DNA of 64,000 nt from NCBI RefSeq assembly GCF_000429765.1, contig NZ_KE386949.1:62001-126000 (forward strand), in the 5' to 3' direction. Numbering within the stretch: the first letter of the stretch is position 1; every line of letters begins with the position of its first letter. Shown one piece after another: positions 50,103 through 58,653 of the stretch. This stretch comes from Gemmobacter nectariphilus DSM 15620 (GTDB lineage: Bacteria > Pseudomonadota > Alphaproteobacteria > Rhodobacterales > Rhodobacteraceae). A program made the position numbers and the translations under genes. Below the pieces are notes generated by a model. It worked only from the letters and a program-made list of their open reading frames with translations, had not been told where the DNA came from and made no database searches.

Positions 50103-52213
50103 GCCCTTTTCCCCCAATAGTCGGACCAGGCAGACCAGGTCGGGTCGGCATCCTTCAGCCGCACGCGGCCGATGCGGTTGTTGGTGATCCCGCCCAGATA
50201 CAGCCAGCCCTTGTGTTCACGCATCGAGGTGATCATCGGATGGTTCTTTGCCCCGCGATCCCACAGCGATTCCAGCACCTCGCCCTGATCGTTGAAGCGG
50301 ATCACGCAGCCGATGTTGAGGTTCGGGTAAAGCCACTGGTCGGGCGCGATGCGGCGCGACATGCGGCGCCGGAAGCCCGGCATCCGCAAGGCCACATCCA
50401 GCGCGGGCGAGCGCATCCCCATGATGGCGCACCAATAGGTGCCGTCCGAGGCGCGGTTGATGTTGTCCGGGTAACCCGGCAGACGGTCCACCACGACCTC
50501 GACCTTGCCGGCCTTGGGGCCGCTGACCCACAGCCGGTTGATCCGGCAGCCCCAGCTTTCGGCGAACAGCACCGACTGGCCATCGCGCGCGGTGCACACG
50601 CCATTGGGGAACACCAGCTTGCGCACCACGGTATGGGTCTTGCCGGTGGCCGGATCGTGGCAGATGATCCGCCCGTTGCCACGGCTTTCCAGCGCATCGA
50701 CCGGCCAGTCGTGCATTTCATACCGCACGGTCGCTTCGGAGAAATAGACCTTGCCATCGGGGGTGATGTCGCAATCATCCGCCAGCCGCAGCCGACTGTC
50801 ATCGACCACCGACAGGGGAGAGCGGTTGGTTTCATCCGTCATCTTCGAGACGGTGCCATCGGGGGCGACCTTGTAAAGCCCCATGCCGCCGATACAGACC
50901 ACCAGGTTCTTGTCTCGGTCAAAGCTCATGCCCAGGGGCGAGCCGCCGACATGGGCGAACACCTCGTGGCGTTTGTAATCGGGCGGGAAGAAGCGCACGA
51001 TATCGCCGTGCCGCGTGCCGGTATAAAGGATGTCATCCTCGTCCAGGATCACATCCTCGGGGCTTTCGATTTCGCCCAGGCCGATGATTTCCACATCGGC
51101 CAGCCGGTCGTTCACCGCAAAGGCACCCTCGGACGTGCTGCGCGGCTCTGGCATCTCCACCAGCGTGGGCGAGACATAGACCTTGTTCAGCAGCTTGTCG
51201 CGGTTCTTCAGCCAGCGCACGTCGATGAACACCGCGAACAGCAGCGTCAGCCCCAGCACCATCGGACCCGAGCCGGAATTCAGCCCAAGGCGCAGCACGC
51301 CATTGGTCATCACCAGCACGATCACCGCACCGATCAGCGCCTTGACCACCGATCCGCGCCCGCCGCCCAGGCTGTTGCCGCCCAGAACCGCAGCGGTCAG
51401 GGCCATGATCTCGAGGCCCATGCCGGTATCGGAACCGGCGCCCGACAGGCGCGCGGCGTAGAGCACGCCGGCCAGCCCGCACAACATGCCCGAGATCGTA
51501 TAGGCCGAACAGACGATGCCCCGCACCGGCAGGCCGATGTTATGCGCCGACCGGCGCGAGCCGCCGATGGCCATCGCCCGCCAGCCGGGACGCGAGCGGG
51601 TGATCAGGATATGCCCGACCAGCGCCACCACGACCAGAACCGCAAAGCTGAACGGCAGGCCCAGCACATCGCCCATGCCGACCAGATCCCAGAAGGGATC
51701 GTCGAAGAAGCTCATGGACATGGCCTGCGCGTATTTCAGCAGCAGCATGTCGACAATGGCGCGCACGATGATCAGCGTGACCAGCGTGGTCAGAAACGCC
51801 CTCAGCCGCAGAAAGCCGATCAGCAGCCCGTTCACCAGCCCGACCGATCCGCACACCAGCACCGTCGCCGGGATCGCGGCCCAGACCGGCCAGCCCGCCA
51901 GGTTCAGCAGCGCCAGCGCGGTGAAATTGCCCAGCGCAAAGTTCGATCCGACCGACAGGTCGATCCCGCCCACGATGATCACCGTCATCATCGCGAGGCA
52001 GACCAGGGCGAATTCCCCCAGCTGCCGCCCGGTCATCGACAGGTTGCCGGCCGAAAAGAAGTTGGGCAGCAGCATCCCGAAGGCTGCGATCACCACCACC
52101 AGAACCAGAAAGGGAATGGCGTTGTCGATCCACTTCTTCGACAGGATTTCACCGATCACATGATCGGGGATGAAGCGGTATCTCAGCCTTGCAAGCGTTC
52201 CTGCCCGTGCCAC
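50099..52213 (-). CDS. RbsC-type permease fused to an SMP-30-like beta-propeller
   Basis: A 704-residue fusion in one uninterrupted frame. Residues about 28-335 are a CUT2 permease with about ten helices and the motifs VGGIDLSVGSNFALGNFTA and LTAAVLGGNSLGGGRGSVVKALIGA. A charged linker (about 336-370) leads to a propeller domain (about 371-704) starting EIIGLGEIESPEDVILDEDDILY and including LADDCDITPDGKVYFSEA. RbsC-type C-termini are cytoplasmic, so the propeller probably faces the cytoplasm. Permeases of this class are normally about 330 residues. It partners the shorter permease at 53385-54371. Confidence 0.9.
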   Translation of the reverse strand: MARAGTLARLRYRFIPDHVIGEILSKKWIDNAIPFLVLVVVIAAFGMLLPNFFSAGNLSMTGRQLGEFALVCLAMMTVIIVGGIDLSVGSNFALGNFTALALLNLAGWPVWAAIPATVLVCGSVGLVNGLLIGFLRLRAFLTTLVTLIIVRAIVDMLLLKYAQAMSMSFFDDPFWDLVGMGDVLGLPFSFAVLVVVALVGHILITRSRPGWRAMAIGGSRRSAHNIGLPVRGIVCSAYTISGMLCGLAGVLYAARLSGAGSDTGMGLEIMALTAAVLGGNSLGGGRGSVVKALIGAVIVLVMTNGVLRLGLNSGSGPMVLGLTLLFAVFIDVRWLKNRDKLLNKVYVSPTLVEMPEPRSTSEGAFAVNDRLADVEIIGLGEIESPEDVILDEDDILYTGTRHGDIVRFFPPDYKRHEVFAHVGGSPLGMSFDRDKNLVVCIGGMGLYKVAPDGTVSKMTDETNRSPLSVVDDSRLRLADDCDITPDGKVYFSEATVRYEMHDWPVDALESRGNGRIICHDPATGKTHTVVRKLVFPNGVCTARDGQSVLFAESWGCRINRLWVSGPKAGKVEVVVDRLPGYPDNINRASDGTYWCAIMGMRSPALDVALRMPGFRRRMSRRIAPDQWLYPNLNIGCVIRFNDQGEVLESLWDRGAKNHPMITSMREHKGWLYLGGITNNRIGRVRLKDADPTWSAWSDYWGKRA

Positions 52214-52236
52214 GTCGACCTCTTGTCATTCATTGG

Positions 52237-52256
52237 CCGGGGCCGCAGGGCCCCGG
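52237..52256 (-). terminator. Intra-operon hairpin after the binding-protein gene
   Basis: Perfect 8-bp stem (arm CCGGGGCC, loop GCAG) in the 90-base gap between the binding-protein stop and the fusion permease start. No T-run. Same placement as the hairpins after urtA and after the binding protein at 37268. Confidence 0.55.
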
Positions 52257-52303
52257 TAGGGCGGCGGCCGGGACGGGCCCGGCGCACCGCGCGGCGTGGT
52301 GGC

Positions 52304-53329
52304 TTAGCGCAGCAGACGCGCGTAATCCTCGGGGTTGAAGCAGGTGCCGTCCTTGACGTCATCCTTGGTCATGTAGCGGTAGGGCGAATAGATCTGCGTC
52401 TTGATCGCGCCCCCGCCCTGCTTGTTCTGCAAGGCGACCATGATCGCGGTCCAGGCATCGCGGCCCATGCCCACGGCGTCATAGTTGTAGGCGGCGGTGA
52501 AGGTGCCATCCTTCAGCATGTCGCACATCGACTGCGCCCCGCCGCCCGAGGTGATGAAGAACACCTTGTCCGACAGCCCCGCCTGCTTGATCGCGGCGCC
52601 CGTGCCGACGCCCTGCCCGTCCCACACGTCGATGACGGCGCAGATGTCCGGGTGCTGTTGCAGCACGGTTTCGGTGATCGCCCGCGCCTTCGACGCATCC
52701 CAGTCCGCCGCCTGGCTGGAGACGATCTGGATGTCCGGGTTCTCGGCAAAGACCTTGTTGAGGCCCTGCACCTGATAGAAGCTGACGCCGCCCGTCAGCA
52801 CGCCCTGCACGATCGACACCTTGTGCGAGGTGTTGGTGCCCTTGCCGCATTTCTCGACGACCTTCTGGGCGATCTTTTCGCCCATGCCGATCAGGTCGGG
52901 GGCGACGACGGCATCGGTCTGCACGGCGCCGGCCATGTTCATCTGCACGACGACGATGCCCTTGGCGTTCGCCTGCTTCATCAGGCGGGCCAGCGACTGG
53001 ATGTCGGGGTTTTGCGTCACGATCACATCGGGCTGTTCAGCCAGCAGCGCGGTAAAGCCCTGCGCCATGGCGTCCGTGCTCCAGTTCGGATCCTGCGAGG
53101 TGAATTCCATCCCGTAGACTTCGGCCTGCTGCTTGACGACGCCGCCCCAGGCCTGCGCCAGGTCAAAGCCGATCGAGATCGGCAGATAGGCGATCTTCTT
53201 GCCCTTGAGGCTTTCCATCGCGGGTTCGCGGAACGGATCCTTGAAGTCCTGCGCGCTGGCCGACAGCGCGCCGGCGGTAATCCCGGCGATGGTGGCAAGG
53301 CCAAGGCCCAGCTTGCGAATGGTTCCCAT
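52304..53329 (-). CDS. Sugar ABC transporter substrate-binding protein (RbsB-type)
   Basis: A 341-residue periplasmic protein with a Sec signal peptide (LGLGLATIAGITAGALSASA) and the CUT2 binding-protein fold (GKKIAYLPISIGFDLAQAWGGVVKQ, PDVIVTQNPDIQSLARLMKQA, CAVIDVWDGQGVGTGAAI). Two or three cysteines late in the protein could form a disulphide. The ligand is a sugar or polyol by family; no further assignment is possible. Confidence 0.93.
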   Translation of the reverse strand: MGTIRKLGLGLATIAGITAGALSASAQDFKDPFREPAMESLKGKKIAYLPISIGFDLAQAWGGVVKQQAEVYGMEFTSQDPNWSTDAMAQGFTALLAEQPDVIVTQNPDIQSLARLMKQANAKGIVVVQMNMAGAVQTDAVVAPDLIGMGEKIAQKVVEKCGKGTNTSHKVSIVQGVLTGGVSFYQVQGLNKVFAENPDIQIVSSQAADWDASKARAITETVLQQHPDICAVIDVWDGQGVGTGAAIKQAGLSDKVFFITSGGGAQSMCDMLKDGTFTAAYNYDAVGMGRDAWTAIMVALQNKQGGGAIKTQIYSPYRYMTKDDVKDGTCFNPEDYARLLR

Positions 53330-53384
53330 CTTGTTGTCCTCCCTGACAATTTCGTTGGTTATTGTTGGTCTGGCGGCGGCAGGG

Positions 53385-54371
53385 TCAGATATCGCCCTGC
53401 TGCCCGGTCTGTTCGTCCCGCGGGTTGAGAATGCTGTCGGCCACGATCGCCAGCAGCAGGATCAGGCTCTTGATGACGTTCTGGACGGTGTATTGAATGT
53501 CCATGATGGTCATGCCGTTCATCAGCACGCCGATCAGCAGGGTGCCGACGATCACGTTGCGCACATTCCCGCGCCCGCCCGACAGGCCGACCCCGCCCAG
53601 CACCACCACCAGGATCACGTCATAGATCATGTTGGAATTGACGACGCGGGTGTTCATCGCGGCAACAGAGGTCGCGGTGATGATCCCGGCCAGAAAGGCG
53701 ATGCCGCCCGACAGCACATATTGCGTGACCAGCATGGGGCGAACCGGGATCGCGGTGATCCGCGCGGCGGCCGCATTGTCCCCGATGGCAAAGATGAACC
53801 GCCCCGGCTTGGTAAAGCGCAGAAAGGCCCAGACCAGCGCCGCCACGATCAACGCCACCACCACCGGCATCGGCACGCCCAGGAAATAGCCCTGCCCGAG
53901 CGATTTGATCCAGCCGATATCGTTCGGCATGTAGACCACATCGGTGCCGGTGATCAGGTTCGACCGCCCGAAGCCATAGATGAACGTGGCCATGGCCAGC
54001 GTGGCGAACAGCGGCGGGATATCGGCATAGGCGATCAGAAGGCCGGTGATCAGGCTCATGATCAGGGCAAAGCCCAGGCCCATGACCAGCGCCGTGCCCA
54101 GCGGCGTGCCCGTGCTGACCAGTTGCAGCGCCCAGGCGACCGAGATCGCCATGGTCGCCACCATCGACAGGTCGATCCCCCGACCCAGCACGACGACCAG
54201 CATTCCAACGCCCAGAATGCCCAGCACCGCAACGCTGCGCAGCAGGGCCAGCATGTTGTTGGCCGACAGGAAGCCGGGCAGCAATGTGGTGAACAGCGCG
54301 AACAGCAGGATCGTCAACAGAAAGACGATCCGCTCCTGATTGAGGAGCCGGAACAGGCCCTTGGATGTCAT
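53385..54371 (-). CDS. Sugar ABC transporter permease (RbsC-type)
   Basis: A 328-residue inner-membrane permease with about ten helices, including VVVLGRGIDLSMVATMAIS and VVLGGVGLSGGRGNVRNVIVGTLLIG. It is the first gene of the minus-strand operon and the unfused partner of the permease-propeller protein. Most CUT2 systems use a permease homodimer, so two permease genes suggest a heterodimer. Confidence 0.93.
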   Translation of the reverse strand: MTSKGLFRLLNQERIVFLLTILLFALFTTLLPGFLSANNMLALLRSVAVLGILGVGMLVVVLGRGIDLSMVATMAISVAWALQLVSTGTPLGTALVMGLGFALIMSLITGLLIAYADIPPLFATLAMATFIYGFGRSNLITGTDVVYMPNDIGWIKSLGQGYFLGVPMPVVVALIVAALVWAFLRFTKPGRFIFAIGDNAAAARITAIPVRPMLVTQYVLSGGIAFLAGIITATSVAAMNTRVVNSNMIYDVILVVVLGGVGLSGGRGNVRNVIVGTLLIGVLMNGMTIMDIQYTVQNVIKSLILLLAIVADSILNPRDEQTGQQGDI

Positions 54372-54531
54372 GCGTTCCCCCTGCCGACGTTGCCCAGTTT
54401 TCGGCGCGCGCCCCCCTCCTCCAAGGGGTGGATTGAGGCGCGCCGCGAGGGCTTGCCGGTTTCCTGTCGCGCCTCCCCCCGCGTGCTTCCGGGGGTGTCC
54501 GGGAAAGGTTAGCAGCGGCCGATATCACCGG

Positions 54532-54563
54532 AAATTATAATTTAATGATCATCACTATCGTGC
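54532..54563 (-). promoter_or_regulatory. AT-rich promoter/operator candidate of the propeller-ABC operon
   Basis: A sharply AT-rich patch about 160 bases upstream of the first permease. It includes the perfect palindrome AAATTATAATTT (54532-54543) and ATGATCAT (54545-54552), with TTGCAC on the minus strand (54563-54558) as a possible -35. Spacing to a TATAAT is about 20, so the exact promoter is unclear. Confidence 0.4.
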
Positions 54564-54650
54564 AATGTTATGACCAAGGCCAGCGAGCCCCGTCAATCGG
54601 GGCGGCAACCGGCCCCGGTCCTTTGCCATGATGGCCGACGGGCCTTGGGC

Positions 54651-55616
54651 TCAGGCCTCGGCGCTGTCTTCGGGGGTCAGCGCCTGGGCCCCGATCCAGC
54701 GGCCGCTGCGGGCCAGATCGCGCAGCACCTCGCAGGTCAGGGTCTGGATGGCGGCGACGGCATTGGTCATCGGCCGCTCGACCGAATGCGCCAGATGGAC
54801 CGATCGCAGGATCGTCGGGCCCTCGATCGTCCAGCCGCGCAGCGCGCCGGCCGCAATGTCACGGGCAACCGCGTTTTCCGGCAGGATCGAATAGCCAAAG
54901 CCGATGCGCACCAGTTCCTTGATGTTGGCATAGGAATCGACGTCGATCACCGTGTTCAGATCCAGCCCCGAGGCCAGCGCATGGCGCATCAGCAGCTCGC
55001 GCAGCCCATGTGCCGCGCCAGGCAGGATCAGCGGCAACCGCGCGATCTGGTCATAGGGCATGGCCGTTCCGGGCGGCGGCAGGTCAGGGCGCAATGGATC
55101 GCGTGCAGGGCCGAAGAACATCAGCTCTTCTTCCAGCAGCCGCACGGTGGAAATGCCGTGGTCGCTGACATCGCGGTAGAGCACGGCCAGGTCGATGCGC
55201 GCCTCGCGCATCCATTCCAGAACGAAGCCGCTCATCGCCTCGGCGATGCGCAGCTTGATCCTGGGATAGCGCTGATGGGCGGCGGTGATCAGCGGAACCG
55301 ACAGGATTTCCCCGATGGTGCCGGGCAGGCCCAGCCGAACCTCGCCCGAAGGGTCGTTTTCATGGCCGCGGATCTCGTCTTCGGCAATGGCGAACTGGTC
55401 CAGGATGATGCGGGCATTGCGCAGCAAGATCGCCCCTGCCTCGGTCGGCAGGACGCCCTTGGGGCTGCGAAACAGCAGCTGGGTGCCCAGATCGGCCTCC
55501 ATGTTGCGCACATGCAGCGACAGGGCGGGCTGCGCCACCCGCAGCAAGGCCGCCGCGCGCGAGAACGAGCCCTGTTCGACAATGGCAACGAAATAGCGAA
55601 GCTGGCGCGCGTCCAT
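54651..55616 (-). CDS. LysR-family transcriptional regulator
   Basis: A 321-residue LTTR. The N-terminal winged helix-turn-helix is MDARQLRYFVAIVEQGSFSRAAALLRVAQPALS (residues 1-33), followed by the linker helix and a periplasmic-binding-like effector domain (about 92-300). It sits between the acyl-CoA cluster and the propeller-ABC operon on the minus strand, so it could regulate either. Downstream placement of the CoA-transferase suggests the acyl-CoA genes. Confidence 0.93.
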   Translation of the reverse strand: MDARQLRYFVAIVEQGSFSRAAALLRVAQPALSLHVRNMEADLGTQLLFRSPKGVLPTEAGAILLRNARIILDQFAIAEDEIRGHENDPSGEVRLGLPGTIGEILSVPLITAAHQRYPRIKLRIAEAMSGFVLEWMREARIDLAVLYRDVSDHGISTVRLLEEELMFFGPARDPLRPDLPPPGTAMPYDQIARLPLILPGAAHGLRELLMRHALASGLDLNTVIDVDSYANIKELVRIGFGYSILPENAVARDIAAGALRGWTIEGPTILRSVHLAHSVERPMTNAVAAIQTLTCEVLRDLARSGRWIGAQALTPEDSAEA

Positions 55617-55726
55617 GGATCAATCCTGCCGGGTCCGGGCAGCCTAGTCCCCCGACCGCCCCGCCGCAAGCGCCGGCCGGCCGCAGGGGCGCCGCGCGAT
55701 CGGGCGGCCGACGTGCCAGGCCCCGA

Positions 55727-55757
55727 CCGGGGATGGGTATTTGGAAAAAGGCAAAGA
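55727..55757 (+). repeat. Dispersed element, copy 13
   Basis: Core GATGGGTATTTGGAAAAAGG plus CAAAG, with a short CCCCG/CGGGG dyad just before it. It lies between the CoA-transferase stop and the LysR start (both minus strand). The upstream hairpins are degenerate. Confidence 0.65.
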
Positions 55758-55897
55758 CTGCAGGCCGGGTGCGGGGTCGGGGGGCGTTCCCGGCAGGCCG
55801 CGCGGTGCGGGCCAGGAGGGGCGGAGGGGCGTGTGGCGGCCATGACAATGACGGCGCTTATGGGTGCCGGCATCGGGCGGCGCGGCCAGGCGGTTGT

Positions 55898-57037
55898 TTA
55901 TCCGGCCTGGCCGCCCGCGAATTCGGCCAGGGCGGCGGCGGTGTGCTGACCAAGCGCCGGAACCGGGCCCGGGTCGGTCGGCTGGCCATCGATCAGGATT
56001 GCCGGGGCCAGCATCCGCACCGGGCCGGCGGGCGTCATCACCTCGACCATCCGGTTTTGCGGGTGGCTGGCCAGATCGGCCATCGAGGAAATCCGGCCAT
56101 AGGCGATCTGGGCCGCCTCGAGCCGGGCGGCGATGGCGTCGCGGTCCAGCGGGGCAAAGGCGGCGGCGATCAGATCCCCCAGCGCGGCGCGGTTGGCCAC
56201 CCGCGCCGCGTTGCCGGCAAAGCGCGGATCGTCGGCCAGGGCGGGCTGGCCCAGCACCTCGGTGCAGAAGCGGCGCCATTCGCGGTCGTTCTGCACCGCC
56301 AGCAGGATCGGCCGCCCGTCGCCGCCTGCATAGGCGCCATAGGGGGCGATGGTCGGGTGGCTTAGCCCGCTGCGCGCGGCTTCGCGGCCGCCATAGGCGA
56401 ATTGCAGATAGGGCACGTTCATCCAGTCGCTCAGTGCATGGAACAGCGACACGTCGATGCGCCGCCCCTGCCCTGTCTGCGCCCGCGCATAAAGCGCCTG
56501 CAGCACCGCCTGATGCGCCGTGACCCCGGCGGCAATGTCGCACACCGAAATGCCGACGCGGGCCATGTCGTCGCCCGTTCCGGTGATCGAGGACAGCCCG
56601 CTTTCGGCCTGCACCAGAAGGTCATAGGCCTTGAGGTGTTTCAGCGGCCCCGCATCGCCATAGCCCGAGATCGACACCGTGATCAGCCGGGGGTCGCGCG
56701 CGCGCAGATCGGCGGGGTCAAAGCCCAGCCGGGCGATGGCGCCCGGCGCAAGGTTCTGGATGAACACATCGGCCCGCGCCACCATGCCGGCCAGCACCTC
56801 GCGCGCGCCCGCATCGCGCAGATCGAGGCAGACCGATTCCTTGCCCCGGTTCAGCCAGACGAAATAGGCGCTTTCGCCCATGACCAGCCCGTCATAGCCG
56901 CGGGCGAAATCGCCCTCGGGCCGTTCGATCTTGATCACCCGCGCGCCGGCCTCGGCCAACCGCGAGGACAGATAGGGGGCGGCCACCGCCTGTTCGACCG
57001 AGACGACCAGCAGCCCTTCCAGATCCCGGCATCTCAT
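55898..57037 (-). CDS. CaiB/BaiF family (type III) CoA-transferase
   Basis: About 379 residues of a type III CoA-transferase that moves CoA between carboxylic acids. The N-terminal VVSVEQAVAAPYLSSRLAEAGARVIKIERP is the family signature. The catalytic Asp is taken as Asp167 in VGISVCDIAAG, and WLNRGKESVCLDL is typical. Start ATG 57037 has GGGG eight bases upstream; ATG 57046 is an alternative. It is divergent from mmgE/prpD-ACAD-maoC and probably supplies their CoA-ester substrate. Confidence 0.9.
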   Translation of the reverse strand: MRCRDLEGLLVVSVEQAVAAPYLSSRLAEAGARVIKIERPEGDFARGYDGLVMGESAYFVWLNRGKESVCLDLRDAGAREVLAGMVARADVFIQNLAPGAIARLGFDPADLRARDPRLITVSISGYGDAGPLKHLKAYDLLVQAESGLSSITGTGDDMARVGISVCDIAAGVTAHQAVLQALYARAQTGQGRRIDVSLFHALSDWMNVPYLQFAYGGREAARSGLSHPTIAPYGAYAGGDGRPILLAVQNDREWRRFCTEVLGQPALADDPRFAGNAARVANRAALGDLIAAAFAPLDRDAIAARLEAAQIAYGRISSMADLASHPQNRMVEVMTPAGPVRMLAPAILIDGQPTDPGPVPALGQHTAAALAEFAGGQAG

Positions 57038-57154
57038 CTTGCGCATCCCCCGCCCGTGGCCCCTTCCGCCCGCCGACATGCGGGCCGGGCGCCCTGGTGC
57101 CCAAAGATCAGGCAAAGATGCCATCACTTCAAATAACACCTTCCTCGATCCGCT

Positions 57155-57169
57155 ATAGAAGTTCTGTAT
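57155..57169. promoter_or_regulatory. LysR-type operator candidate
   Basis: ATAGAAGTTCTGTAT, a partial dyad with the T-N11-A form of LysR boxes, lies in the AT-richer divergent spacer between the CoA-transferase and mmgE/prpD genes. The nearby LysR gene makes it plausible; it is not proven. Confidence 0.35.
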
Positions 57170-57290
57170 GGCCAACAGGCAGGGGCACCGATGGCCAGCC
57201 ATAAGATCGCGCTATTCCTTCCCTAGCAATTCTCTATTTCAAATTATGCCCCCAACCTTTCATGGTCGTCCGGCGCGCAAGGAGACTGAT

Positions 57291-58646
57291 ATGCAGCTGA
57301 CCCGCCGTCTGGCAGATTTCGCCGCTGGCACCCCGACCGACGCCCTGCCGCCCGAGGTGCCGGCGCGGGCGCTGGCACTGATGACCGATCTGGTCGGATC
57401 CATCATCCGGGCGGCGAACGAGGCGGATTCGACGCCGTCGGTTCTGGCCATGGTGGACCGGCTGGGGCTGGCGGGGGATGGGCCCTGCACGGTCTTTGGC
57501 CTCAACCGGCGCTATGGTGCGGCGGCGGCGGCATTGCTGAACGGCACTTTCGGCCATTCGCTGGATTTCGACGATACGCATTCCGACAGCTCGCTGCACC
57601 CCAGCGCGCCGGTGGTGCCTGCGGCCTTGGCGGCGGCGGAACTGACCGGCGCCTCGGGGGCCGATCTGCTGGCCGCCATCGTGATCGGGTTCGAGGTCTG
57701 CTGCCGGCTGGGCATGGCGCTGGACCCGACGGCGCATTACGCGCGCGGCTTTCACCCGACGGCCACCGCCGGCACCTTTGGCGCCGTAGCAGCGGCCGGG
57801 CGGCTTCTGGGGCTGGATGGGGCGGCCATGGCCTCGGCCTTTGGGGTGGCGGCCAGTCAGGCGTCCGGGTCGCTGCAGTTCCTGCAAAATGGTGCCTGGA
57901 ACAAGCGTTATCAGGTGGGCGAGGCCGCGATGAAGGGGCTGATGGCCGCCACGCTGGCCCAGGGCGGTTTCATCGGTTCGGCCGAGGCGCTGGAAGGCAC
58001 GCACGGCTTTTTGCGCGGCTACAGCGATGGCGCCGACCCGGCCCGCGCGATTGCCGGGCTGGGCGAAGTGTGGGAGACGCTGCGGATCGGGGTCAAACCC
58101 TATCCGGCCTGCCGCTATACCCATGCGGCGGTGGATGGCCTGCTGGACTTGCAGCGCCAGCACGGCTGGCGGGCCGAGGATGTGTCGGCCATCCGCGTCG
58201 GGCTGCACCGCAACGGCATCGCGCTGGTCGGCGCGCCGCTGGCCGCCAAGCAGCGCGCCCGCAGCGTGGTCGAGGGGCAATTCTCGATGCCCTTTGCGGC
58301 TGCAGTTGCGCTGCTGCGCGGGCGCTTTGGCTGGGACGATTACGACCTGCTGGGCAATCCGCAGGCCGAGGCCATCGCGGCGCGGGTGGATGTGTGGAAC
58401 GACCCCAGCCTTGAAGGTCTGCGCCACCCGTTCGGCGCCACGTTGGAGGTGACGGCCGGGGGCAGCACCCACAGCTTGCGCATTGCCGACCCGTCGGGCG
58501 AGCCTGAAACCTTTCCGACGCCGGGCGCCTGCGCCGCCAAGTTCGGTGCCCTGGCCGGGCCGGTGCTGAACGCGGGCGCCGATGACTGGCTGCACCGGCT
58601 GGCCAGCCTGCCCGGCGCCGCCTCTGTCCGCGACCACCTTGCCTGA
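57291..58646 (+). CDS. MmgE/PrpD family protein
   Basis: A 451-residue member of the MmgE/PrpD fold, which includes 2-methylcitrate dehydratase and cis-aconitate decarboxylase. Family stretches LNGTFGHSLDFDDTHSDSSLHPSAPVVPAALA and KPYPACRYTHAAVDGL are present, the latter a conserved active-site region. Start ATG 57291 has AAGGAGA nine bases upstream. It is seven bases before the acyl-CoA dehydrogenase gene. The substrate is open; a dehydratase or decarboxylase on a branched carboxylic acid is inferred. Confidence 0.9.
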   Translation: MQLTRRLADFAAGTPTDALPPEVPARALALMTDLVGSIIRAANEADSTPSVLAMVDRLGLAGDGPCTVFGLNRRYGAAAAALLNGTFGHSLDFDDTHSDSSLHPSAPVVPAALAAAELTGASGADLLAAIVIGFEVCCRLGMALDPTAHYARGFHPTATAGTFGAVAAAGRLLGLDGAAMASAFGVAASQASGSLQFLQNGAWNKRYQVGEAAMKGLMAATLAQGGFIGSAEALEGTHGFLRGYSDGADPARAIAGLGEVWETLRIGVKPYPACRYTHAAVDGLLDLQRQHGWRAEDVSAIRVGLHRNGIALVGAPLAAKQRARSVVEGQFSMPFAAAVALLRGRFGWDDYDLLGNPQAEAIAARVDVWNDPSLEGLRHPFGATLEVTAGGSTHSLRIADPSGEPETFPTPGACAAKFGALAGPVLNAGADDWLHRLASLPGAASVRDHLA

Positions 58647-58653
58647 GGATCCC

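Noticed and set aside
50213-53428. A very long plus-strand open frame (over 1,000 codons) opposite the ABC/propeller genes, and similar long antisense frames at 46384-49308 and 1771-4143.
   Set aside because: They are Arg/His/Asp/Gln-rich, low-complexity translations without motifs, lying exactly opposite well-recognised genes. High GC removes stop codons in the antisense frame.
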